From Adiantum capillus-veneris (Eukaryota; Streptophyta; Polypodiopsida; Polypodiales; Pteridaceae), in assembly GCA_014529385.2 (NCBI GenBank), contig CM043953.1, forward strand, positions 89,088,342 through 89,148,341: a DNA stretch of 60,000 nucleotides, read 5' to 3'. Below, piece by piece: positions 11,736 through 22,400 of the stretch; positions within the stretch are counted from its first letter, which is position 1; each line of letters opens with the position of its first letter. The position numbers and the translations under genes were made by a program. Under the pieces are notes generated by a model that made no database searches, had not been told where the DNA came from, and saw nothing but the letters and a program-made list of their open reading frames with translations.

Positions 11736-12480
11736 CCACCTCTGCAGCAATACCTATTTTGTGTTGTACGTGAAAGCGATCCTAGGTTTCTCTTTTTTGT
11801 GTGCAGATGCCACCTAAGCAGTAAATGCGGCCTTTATGATTAGAAGGATAATGACCTAAAGTGTGGTTTGTGCATCATGGCACATATGGGACCTAAACTT
11901 CAAATATAGCATGTTTTGAGTTTTATTATCCTGTTTCAAGTCCAACTTGCCTGTTGATCTGTCATAACTTTTGACAAGGAACTCATAATATAGCAACCAA
12001 GGGTTAGGATGAAAGCTTGCAAGATAATGTACACACCTAGACCTGTTGGTTTTAAAGGCATTTCTTAATACATTTTCCAAGTTAAAACTTTTGGGGTATC
12101 CAACTTAAGCATCCTTACCCTAAAAAGTCTAGAGAGACACAAGTTTCATATCGGTTTCAAAGGCCACCTGCATAGAATTAAAGCACAAAAAGGGACAATT
12201 AAGTTGTTCATATTCCCAAATGCAATCACATGGATTCACTTAAAAACCAATCTAGTAATGATGTGATGCAAGGACAAATGCAGGGAATTGGTGGAAGCAG
12301 CACTATTGTTAGACCTTCCTATAGCATACAACTTCGTGGCCCCAAGGGTAATCAAAATAGAGACAAGCCACATTATTAAACCGGTCTTAGACTCTTTCAT
12401 GACTTCTTGTGTTTCTTTCCGATCCCTTCACATCGGGAAGCAAGATCGTAGACCAAAACCTACACGATTCACTTGTTCAA
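11736..12480. other. Copy-A low-copy segment, no recognised gene
   Basis: Corresponds to 25570-26300 in copy B. A 74-codon minus-strand ORF (11856-12080) is open in both copies, but most differences between the copies change the amino acid and no family is recognisable. I do not call it a gene. Confidence 0.6.
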
Positions 12481-13660
12481 ATGTATTCTAACATAGTAGG
12501 CCTAGTCCACTATCTGCTATCGGGACCCACCGTCAATTGTTCAACCAGTTTGTGATTGCATTAGTATTTTACCTTCAGCATTGGCCATTAAAACTAAGTT
12601 CACCACTTGTCCACGCTATATTGTGGCAATGGCCTATCCATTGCCACCACTTGTTCTGCCCACCAAGCACTTTGTTTTTGCATTAGTAGTTCATCTTAGT
12701 CATGGACCATTAAAACTAGGTCCACCACTTGTCCAAGTTGTACTACTCTAACATAGCACTATTTTCCATTGAGTTCCACTGCCGATTGTCGAACCATTTT
12801 GTTCTTGCATTAATATTTCACCTTTGACATTGGCCATTAAAATACGGTCCACCACTTGTCCAAGCTATACTTCTAGTAGGCCTGGTCCACTTCCACCACT
12901 TGTTCTACCAACCACTTTGTTTTTGCATTAGTAGTTCACCTCAGTCATGGGCAATCAAAACTAGGTTTGCCACTTGTCCAAGTTGTACTACTCTAAAATA
13001 GCACTATCTGCAATTGGGTTCCACCCCGCCAATTGTCCAACCACTTTGTTCTTGCATTAATATTTCACCTTTGGAATTGGCCATTAAAACTAGATAGTTA
13101 AACTGGTCCACTATCCACCACTTGGTCCACTATCCAACCAACTCCTTCTTGCATTTGTAGTTCACCGTTGGCATTGACCATTAAAACTAGTCCACCACTT
13201 GTCCAGGCTATACTCTTTGTAGGCCTCATCCACTTTCGACCACTTGGTCTTCCCGCCAACCATTTTGCATTTTCATAAATATTTCACCTTAGTCATTGGC
13301 CATTAAAGCTAGGTCAACCACTTGTCCAAGCTATGCTTGAACATAGTAACCCTAGTCCACTATCCACCACCAACCACTTTGTTCTTGCAATTGGTCATTA
13401 AAAGTAGGTCCACCACTTGTCCAACCTTGCTTACATTTTCAGAAGCAATGACTACTTGGACACTAGGAAGCAGGGTTTTGCACTAGTTCACCTTGGACAA
13501 TGAGCTTTAAAACTAGGTCCACCACTTGTCCAAGCTATGTTACTAAAATAGGGAGGGGTTCTTGAGCCAAAATCCACCACTTCTCAAACCTTGCTTCCAT
13601 TGAAAGAATTAAGGCCTACTTGGACATTGAGATGCAAGTTCTATAGTAGTTTAGTGATTA
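12481..13660. repeat. Diverged ~120-bp repeat sharing the satellite core, copy A
   Basis: GGTCCACCACTTGTCCAAGC or close variants occur near 12598, 12719, 12846, 12964, 13190, 13314, 13408 and 13517. They are usually preceded by CATTGGCCATTAAAACTA and a TTCTTGCATTAATATTTCACC block. Spacing is about 95-130 bp where copies are adjacent. The unit differs from the main array except for the core. Matches 26300-27500. Confidence 0.8.
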
Positions 13661-13990
13661 CATTAGATTTAGGTCCAACCTACTACCCATTATCTTATGG
13701 AGGCTTTAGCCCTAGGCGGTTTTAAGGTCCACCACCTCTCCAAGCTAGCTCTATTGAAAGAAGCTATCTCTATTATTTCAAGGTCAATGTGTCAATGGAG
13801 TATAGCTACTGTGTTTACTACCATGGATAGTTTGGGGCAACGGTTCACTACTTGTCCAACCTACTATCCATTGTGTCATGGAGGCTTTAGCACAAGGTGG
13901 TCTGAATTTCCAACACCTATCCAAGCAAGCTCTAATGAAACAAGCTATCTCTATTGTTTCAAGGTCAATGTGTGAATGGAGTGTACCTAC
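13661..13990. repeat. Two satellite monomers outside the main array, copy A
   Basis: Units with GTCATGGAGGCTTTAGCAC, GGTCCACCACCTCTCCAAGC and TATCTCTATT(A/G)TTTCAAGG blocks resemble the 180-bp monomer of array A but are clearly diverged. The same pair occurs at 27500-27840. Confidence 0.85.
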
Positions 13991-14249
13991 CAGTTACAGT
14001 AGTCAAACCCAACCAACCGGGTCCCATGTGGAAGCACCACCGAACCGACAGCCCATGAAGACCAAGATAAGATCAACCCCCACTGAGAAACAAGCCCATC
14101 TCGCCGTCGATGAAGAACGGAGAAAACCAGAGACGTGCAACCAACTGAGACCACCAAACATACAAACCTTGACTTTGTCGGAGCCAAACCATGTTTTAAA
14201 ATGCTAATGTGCAATGTGCACCTTCACTCTTATTGTTTTTATTGCTCAA
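13991..14249. other. Copy-A segment without recognised gene
   Basis: Low-copy sequence present in both copies (copy B 27840-28080). Open frames here show no recognisable domain. Confidence 0.5.
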
Positions 14250-15385
14250 CAAAAATGCCATTTGATTGAGGCCACTCCCCCTTAGTGCCTCCTCACTCTC
14301 ACCAACTAGAGCATCATGCAGTATATCCGCAAAGGAGGCATGCCTTGTCTCTCTACATGGTTACATACTCACTCATGGAGACTCTGTTGTCTTGCACGTG
14401 GTGGCATACTTGCATTGCATGAATTGTGCCAGCACTAGCACCTCGTGCTATGACTAGTTGTTCATGATGCAATGTAAAATAGTGCTTCTCAAACACAACC
14501 TGGCATTTTCTGCACCACTTGGAAATGATAATCTGACATCTCATGCACTGGCTATGTCATTTGTTATACCATTAGGTAGACCCACACGTCGAAGCCTACC
14601 ACTAGCATATGTGATAAACCATTCACGACTCATCATGACATGAAACCTAGCACTCGTATCTAGTATCCAACATCAAGGTAATGTGTCATCAATCGACATA
14701 AGAAAGTCAAGAGAAAACATAGAAGCAAACTTGATATTTCTATCATTTGTCCCCACATCAGTCAAATGGATATCATCTGGCGTATGTTGTCTTCTGCATT
14801 GTCTCATCCACTAAAAACAGTGCCTTTGTGCATGTCTTGTATGACTACAATGCCAACATACAATGTCTCTATGTCTACAATATCATCCTCCGATTGTAGG
14901 CATCTCTCTAGACTCGTCTATGCCAAAAACATTGCTGCTATATATCCTAGCTATACATGCATCCAAACCTATGTGATAGATAGAATCACCAAGGTGTAAC
15001 ATGATCATTGAATGTGCAAGCTTCTTCTTCTTTGTGGCATAGGATCCTACACGACGGAAGCATTGCTCGCGGAAAGTGACACGCCATTACACCTTTGAGC
15101 TTGCTAGGAATGTCTAGATGTGTGCTTGCAGCCATTCGTGGCTCGCATACACTGTTTGGCAAGTTCCCAGCCTTCGGCACATGCGACAAAGTGCACAAGC
15201 TCCTCCCACTCATCATTAGTGTAAAGACCCTCTTTATGTTCTTTCAATTGTGTTGCAAGGCCCTTATTAGCCAAGACATCAAGCATACAATGCTTCCATA
15301 TCGTGAAGTTTGTGCTATCAAACTTCTTGATATAATACTCTTCTTTCTTAGAAGTTACAACCATGATTGACAAGAGCAAAGTAAG
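14250..15385 (-). pseudogene. Ty1/copia gag-protease-pre-integrase remnant, copy A
   Basis: In minus order: a copia gag start (15379-15104) with KKFDSTNFTIWKHCMLDVL and YTNDEWEELVHF; a decayed stretch; a retropepsin start WILDT(S)ARFHV at about 14669-14637 followed by MSREWFITYASG and VGLPNG; and a GAG-pre-integrase-like segment (HHEQLVIARGASAGTIHAMQV) at about 14480-14380. Stops and frameshifts lie between the pieces. These match the family order of copia polyproteins. Reverse transcriptase is absent. Copy B carries the same remnant, split by element E2. Confidence 0.75.
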
Positions 15386-16215
15386 AGAGTGAGACTAGAA
15401 ATTTATAAAGAAACAATTAAATTTTTTTTGGCAGAGTCTACTCTGTTAGAAATAAAAATATTAACCAAAAACTCAGCAAAATCACTACAAAAGAGTGCTA
15501 CTTTTTGTTGCAAGGATGTGAAAGTAAGCACATGTAACTGGCATCCTTTCTCTCACCAAAATGAGATACGATAGATTATTGAGATCTTCTGGATGTTAGA
15601 GTAAGCACATGAAAGTGGCATAAAATTTCTATCACCAAATAAAGGTATGGAGAAGTATCAAAGCTTGAGATCACCTCTCACTTCACTTGTATTGGATCAG
15701 TGACAAAAACCTTTCTACCATCCATGTGTAGCAATAGATTGGTTATGTCAATTCCCACTTGAACAATGTTGTTTTAATCATTATTTTTTATGCTTTAAAA
15801 CTATATTGTAATCTAAATAGTTCATTTCTACATTTCTTTTCTAAAACATAATATTTTATTTGTGACAACATTTGTGTAGTATCGAGAAGATGGAGAGAGG
15901 AGAACCTAGGTAACTTCGATGCTAGTGTTCACATAAAACCGACCTTTAATGTGTTTTTAAAGGTTAAAAATTGGAAATTCCCAGTTAGTTTTGAGGAGGG
16001 CTGGGTAAATTTTGAGGATTTTAGAGTAAAAATCCATAAAAACAGGTAAATTCCTTTTTTTCATTCGTTCCTACAAAAAGCCTTTGGCGAACACTGTTCG
16101 CTACTGCTTTTTTTCATTTGTTCCAAAGACTTTGGGGCACAATGTTCGCTATTGCCAAGATGCGTGCAGAGGTCAAGATTTTTCACGATTGCCGTAGCGA
16201 GTTTCACTGAGATTT
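15386..16215. other. Unassigned segment
   Basis: No gene seen. It holds two diverged copies of a ~75-bp phrase (GTAAGCACATGTAACTGGCA at 15525 and GTAAGCACATGAAAGTGGCA near 15601) and two of a TTTCATTCGTTCC...TGTTCGCTA phrase at 16060-16150. Confidence 0.5.
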
Positions 16216-16840
16216 CTGTCAGTCCTTCTAGTACCGTACAGATTTTTGCTATTTTTTGAGAGTTATTTCAATCATGATACATGTTTTCAAAATGATTAAC
16301 ACCACTTATTTTACTAAAAGGTGTGAAAACAACGAGTATCGTTCACGTTGCTGCCAGTCCTTCTAGTACCGTACAAATTTCTGCTATTTTTGGAGAGTTA
16401 TTCCAATCTGCATATGACACTGAATTAGTTTGTGCATGCGATAGCCAATATAGTTGGCAGGGATTTAGCGAGCTTGCTTCATTTACTAAAAGGTGTGAAA
16501 ACAACGAGTATCGTCCACGTTGCTGCCAGTCCTTCTAGTACCATACAAATTTCTACTATTTTTTTAGAGTTATCCTAATCATGATAGGTTGCCATGTTTT
16601 CGAAATGATCTAGCCATAACAACACATATTCTTATTAGATTTACACCACTTCTTTTACTAAAAGGTGTGAAAACAGCGAGTATCATTCAGGTTGCTGCCA
16701 ATTTTTCTAGTATCGTATAAATTTCCGCTATTTTTTGAGAGTTATTCCAATCATGAGAGGCTACCATGTTTTTGAAATAATCCAGCCACAACACATCTTC
16801 TTGTTAGATCTATACAACTTCTTTTACTAAAAGGAGTTGT
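16216..16840. repeat. Tandem repeat, unit about 171 bp, four copies
   Basis: CAGTCCTTCTAGTACCGTAC or a variant occurs near 16219, 16354, 16526 and 16697 (spacings about 135, 172 and 171), each preceded by TTTACTAAAAGGTGTGAAAA and a CGAGTATCGTTCACGTTGCT block. Copies 2-4 are full units. Copy 1 is shortened. Confidence 0.85.
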
Positions 16841-17311
16841 TTTCACACTCAGTTTGGGACCTTCACGCAGTATCTTCACCATGTATCGGCGAAGTACAAC
16901 AATTTTCTACATTGCTCGTGAGGATGCTTTACCATGGAGATCTTTAGGAGGTTGGCACACCCCAAATTGCTACAAACATCGCAACAGAAATCTTCATTAT
17001 TTGCCTCACATCTTTGGCTTCATACGGTTTGTTCAGCAGCCGGTGTTGAGAGGGGGTGTTAGATTTACACCACTTTGCCGCTTCACTCAGGTCTAGGGCA
17101 TACTTGTACAACTAGTATGTCTCCAAGTTGGCCACCCACTGCATTGTCCAGCTGCCCACTCTTCTGGGCTGACCGCCTGTTTTTGGGCCAAGCGCCCTGC
17201 TTTATTTTTCATGCTGGGTTGCGGGGGCATCTCATGCACTGCTCGACCTCCCCTTGGGCACCTGTATATGGGGTCAGGGGGGTACCCACTTCTCAGTCAT
17301 AGATCATCTGA
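16841..17311. other. Unassigned segment
   Basis: Short open frames on the plus strand (16854-17096, 17075-17302) show no domain that I recognise. No repeat noticed. Confidence 0.4.
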
Positions 17312-18083
17312 TCATTGTACGGGTCTTCTTGTTCTGGTAATCATAGGAGGTTGATCGCTCCACTTCCACACACCAGCGTTTTTGTGTCTCTTGTCCACAG
17401 GTGTAGAAAAATTATGAGGAGGAGAAGATTGAAGACCCAGATAACCGGGGTAGTCAAAAAGCTGACTTGTGTAAGTCTGAACCACATCTTGGAGTTCTTG
17501 TTCAGTGAACATCCTCGGAGTAGGAGGCTTCTTGATCACCGGTTTGATAGGTGGTTCGGTGGCATTCCGCCACTGGGTATGCACTTCAGTCATCGATAGG
17601 GAAGAAAGTGATGCCAAGTGCGAGGAAAGTTGACCACCTCAACCTAGACGGAGCACTTGTGACGATTAAGGCTCTGATAGTCCTTGGTGAGGGCCCATGA
17701 TAATGCATGAGACATCTGCGTATTGAAGAAGAGAGGAGACATTTCAAGCAAAGCATCCCTACCATCCATGTCTATAACAAGACTTCATAAAATCCTCTGG
17801 CGTCGAAGTAAACTCCCGGAACTACTTGTCGCTTGAGCAGGAAATCAACCCATTGGCCTACATCTTGACCAATAGGCATTTTGCTCGGGAAGAAGAGAAT
17901 TACGGCATTTAAGGAATATTGAGTAACAAGATCCATGAGCTCCTCTGCACTGGAATGCATACATCCATGACAAGAGCAAGCCCTTCCAAGGCGCGACGCG
18001 CATCCTTCCGGCGTTTGTAAATGCATTGTTCTTGCAGATCCATCGAGAGACAAAAGCACTCTCCTAGTCACACTCACACACAC
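17312..18083 (-). pseudogene. Possible DUF4283/LINE ORF1-like fragment
   Basis: The minus frame 18083-17772 includes FPSKMPIGQDVGQWVDFLL and DARGFYEVLL. With a frame change it continues as MDGRDALLEMSPLFFNTQM, HALSWALTKDYQSLN and VEVVNFPRTWHHFLP. The succession (Phe-rich strand, 'ALLEMSPLFF', then 'V-x-V-x-x-x-P') resembles the DUF4283 domain of plant LINE ORF1 and related proteins. A further minus frame, 17617-17312, Pro-rich and basic, may be its C-terminal part. The assignment is by eye and uncertain. It could equally be an unrelated host-gene fragment. Confidence 0.35.
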
Positions 18084-18889
18084 CCTTCAAGACTATAGAG
18101 GTACAAAAGAAAACGAGAGTTGTATAGAGCTAAGGTAAGGCACCTGCTTCATACACTTTATGTAAAACACCTGCTTCATACACACACTCACTGGCAAAAT
18201 CTGTACAAGAGCCAATAAGGCTTCGCTGTGTAGAGGAGAAAAGCTAGTTCCCTGAACACACACACTCGCACCCTAACACACACGCGTGCGTGCATGAGCG
18301 GTAGTGATCACTAAACGTCGACTACGCACGGGCAAGGTTGCTGCGCTGAGGGTTGAGACTGCGTAGGCGCTAAGCGCATGTCACAAGTTTGTGACAACCA
18401 CTATATATATTTTTTGGTTTCTTTCCCTTGATTTTATTTAATTTTTGGGACCCTCTTGTTATAATCACAAATGTCCGGACATTGTGTGGCTAGTGTGAAA
18501 CGGCTGTTGACCGAGAGTTTCACCCGCAAGAGTCAATGCCAAGTAGCCACGAGATGGTTGGGCCAATTGGCACCGGAATCCGACTGTAAAGAAGTGGCTA
18601 GGCTCAGTTAAAGTCATTTAGGCCCCTCGTTAGGACTTTATAAGTTGGTGGGTACTAGGAATTAAACCAAAAGGAGCAAACCGGACACATGGCAGTAGGA
18701 GAGCAACCTGCTGCTCAAATTTCTCTCTCCAGAAGGTCATCTCAAGAGGGGCGCCCAATTTGAGGATGAGGGCTGAATTTTGCTCATTAAGTGTGTGAGT
18801 AGTGGGTGCAGGTGCTCACAGCTTTTGATGTTTCTCCTTCGTCGATGTTGAGTTCTTCTTGTTTTCTTTTCACTTTTTTTTGTGAGTGC
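18084..18889. other. Unassigned segment
   Basis: No coding feature seen. Short CA runs at 18060-18080 and 18240-18290. Confidence 0.4.
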
Positions 18890-19452
18890 GTATGATGTGC
18901 ATGTGCATGTTCTAACGTGTGCGTGTTTGTGAGTGTATGTGTGCGTTTCGAGATTTTTTATGAATGTGTGTGCGCATGTATATGGTTGTGCATGTGTACG
19001 TGTGTGTGTGGGGGAACGAGAGAGAGCGAGTAATAATAGATTATATATATATATATTTTTTCATTTTTTTTTAATTTATTTATTACGTGATGGCGGCATC
19101 GCTACACAGAGAATGAGTAAGAGAGAGAGAGTGTGTGCGTGAGGATGTGGGAAGGCATGGGGTGTGTGAGAGAGAGTGTGTGTGTGTGTGTGTGCATGCG
19201 TATGAGTGTGAACGAGTGTGTTTTTTTCCGACTGTGACGCCTTCTCATATAGAGAGCGCGACAGAGAGCGAGAGAGCGGGCGAGAGCTTGGTGATGGCGG
19301 TCCTGTGGCTAGGGAGGGGGGGTGAGGCGTGAGAGAAGGGGCATGGGGGTGTGTGTGTTGGTGTGCATAATAGAGATAGAGACTGTATGGCTGTGTCTAT
19401 TCGGCTGACGAGAGGAGCGAGCGCGGAAGTTGAAGAGAGATGTAGCAATGTA
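18890..19452. repeat. Interspersed (GT)n, (AT)n and (GA)n simple repeats
   Basis: GT-rich imperfect runs at 18900-19010 and 19170-19230, an AT run at 19042-19056, and GA runs at 19018-19035, 19115-19130 and 19250-19290. Array B begins abruptly at about 19453. Confidence 0.9.
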
Positions 19453-22400
19453 GCTGAAGATCAATGTGTGCATGGAGTGTAGCTACTATGTTTACTACCA
19501 TGGATGGTTTAAGATATAGGTCCATCACTTGTCCAACCTATTAACCATTGTGTTATGGAGGTTTTAGCCCAAGGTGGTTTGAAGGTCCACCACCTATTCA
19601 AGCTATCTCTATTGAATAGTCCTATCTCTACTCTGATAGCATGGATAGTTTGGGGTAGAGGTCTAACACAGGTCCAACCCACTATCCATTGTGTTATCGA
19701 GGTTTTAGATCAAGGTGGTTTGAAGGTCCACCACCTGTCAAAGCTAGATCTATTGAAAGAATCTATCTCTATTGTTTGAAGGTAAATTTTGTGAATGAAG
19801 TATAGCTACTATGTTTAATACCATGGACAGTTTGGGGTAGAGGTTCACCACTTGTCCAACCTACTTACCATTGTGTTACGGATGTTTTAGCCCAATGTTG
19901 TTTGACGGTCCACCATCTCGCCAAGCTAGCTCTATTGAAAGAAGCTATCTCTATTGTTTGAAGGTCAATGTGTGAATGAAGTGTAGCTACTATGTTTACT
20001 ACCATGTATGGTTTAAGATAGAGGTCCACCACTTGTCCAACCTACTAACCATTGTGTTATGGACGTTTTATCCGAAGGCGGTTTGAAGGTCTACCACCTA
20101 CCCAAGCTAGATCTATTGAAAAAATCTATCTCTATTGTATAAAGGTCAATGTGTGAATAGAGTGTAGCTATTATGTTTACTACCATGAATGTTTTGGGGT
20201 AGATCTCCACCATTTGTCCAACGTAGTAGCCATTGTGTTATGGAGGTTTTAGCGCAAGGTTGTTTGAAGGTTCACCACATGTCCAAGCTAGCTCTATTGA
20301 AAGAAGCTAACAGGCTATTGTTAGAAGGTCAAAAGGTCAATAGAGTCTAGCTACTATCTTTACTACCATAGATGGTTTGGGAAAGAGGCCCATCACTTGT
20401 CCAACCTAATAACCATTGTGTTATGGAGGTTTTATCCCAAGGTGGTTAAAAGGTCCACCACTTGTCCAAGCTAGCTCTATTGAATAATCCTATCTCTACT
20501 CTGATAGCGTCGATGGCCCTGGGTAGAGGTCAAGCACTTGTCCAATTTACTATCACTTGTGTTATAAAGGTTTTAACCTAAGGTGGTTTGAAGGTCCACC
20601 ACCTGTCCAAGCTAGATGTATTGAAAAAATCTATCTCTATTGTTTGCGGGTCATGTCCAAGCTAGATCTATCAAAAGAAGCTATCTCTATTATTTGAAGG
20701 TCAATGTGTGAATGGAGTGTCTACTATGTTTACTACCACGGATGGTTTGGGGCAGAGATCCACCACTTGCCCAACCTACTAACCAATGTGTTATGCAGGT
20801 TTTAAGCCAAGGTTGTTTGAAGGTCCACCACTTGTACAAGCTAGATCTTTTAAATGAAGCTATCTCTATTGTTTGAAGATCAATGTGTGCATGGAGTGTA
20901 GCTACTATGCTTACTACCATGGATGGTTTAAGATATAGGTCCATCACTTGTCCAACCTACTAACCATTGTGTTATGGAGGTTTTAGCCCAAGGTGGTTTG
21001 AAGGTCCACCACCTATTCAAGCTATCTCTATTGAATGGTCCTATCTCTACTCTGATAGCATGGATGGTTTGGGGTAGAGGTCCAACACTGGTCCAACCCA
21101 CTATCCATTGTGTTATCGAGGTTTTAGACCAAGGTGGTTTGAAGGTCCACCACCTGTCAAAGCTAGATCTATTGAAAGAATCTATCTCTATTGTTTGAAG
21201 GTCAATTTGTGAATGGAGTATAGCTACTATGTTTAATACAATGGACAGTTTGGGGTAGAGGTTCATCACTTGTCCAACCTACTTACCATTGTGTTACGGA
21301 TGTTTTAGCCCAATGTTGTTTGACGGTCCACCATCTCGCCAAGCTAGCTCTATTGAAAGAAGCTATCTCTATTGAAAGAAGCTATCTCTATTGTTTGAAG
21401 GTCAATGTGTGAATGAAGTGTAGCTACTATGTTTACTACCATGTATGGTTTGAGGTAGAGGTCCACCACTTGTCCAACCTACTAACCATTGTGTTATGGA
21501 CGTTTTATCCGAAGGCGGTTTGAAGGTCTACCACGTACCCACGCTAGATCTATTGAAAATATCTATCTCTATTGTTTAAAGGTCAATGTGTGAATAGAGT
21601 GTAGCTATTATGTTTACTACCATGAATTTTTTGGGGTAGATCTCCACCATTTGTCAACCGTAGTAGCCATTGTGTTATGGAGGTTTTAGCGCAAGGTTGT
21701 TTGAAGGTCCACCACATGTCCAAGCTAGCTCTATTGAAAGAAGCTAACAGGCTATTGTTAGAAGGTCAAAAGGTCAATAGAGTCTAGCTACTATCTTTAC
21801 TACCATAGATGGTTTGGGAAAGAGTCCCATCACTTGTCCAACCTAATAACCATTGTGTTATAGAGGTTTTATCCCAAGGTGGTTTAAAGGTCCACCACTT
21901 GTCCAATCTAGCTCTATTGAATAATCCTATCTCTACTCTGATAGCGTCGATGGCCCTGGGTAGAGGTCAAGAACTTGTCCAATTTACTATCACTTGTGTT
22001 ATAAAGGTTTTAACCCAAGGTGGTTTGAAGGTCCACCACCTGTCCAAGCTAGATGTATTGAAAAAATCTATCTCTATTGTTTGCAGGTCATGTCCAAGCT
22101 AGATCTATCGAAAGAAGCTATCTCTATTATTTGAAGGTCAATGTGTGAATGGAGTGTCTACTATGTTTACTACCAGGGATGGTTTGGGACAGAGATCCAC
22201 CACTTGCCCAACCTACTAACCAATGTGTTATGCAGGTTTTAACCCAAGGTTGTTTGAAGGTCCACCACTTGTACAAGCTATCTCTTTTTAATGAAGCTAT
22301 CTCTATTGTTTGAAGATCAATGTGTACATGGAGTGTACCTACTATGCTTACTACCATGGATGGTTTAAGATATAGGTCCATCACTTGTCCAACCTACTAA

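Noticed and set aside
11856-12080. 74-codon ORF conserved in both duplicates (25690-25911)
   Set aside because: Differences are mostly amino-acid changing with an internal indel, and no domain is present. It is open because the duplication is young.
12288-12491. Plus-strand ORF MVEAALLLDLPIAYNF, also in copy B
   Set aside because: Short, no family, interrupted differently in copy B.
16854-17096. hAT transposase C-terminus suggested by a weak LCSAAG/ER-like phrase
   Set aside because: Needs frame changes and lacks the conserved hAT dimerisation pattern.
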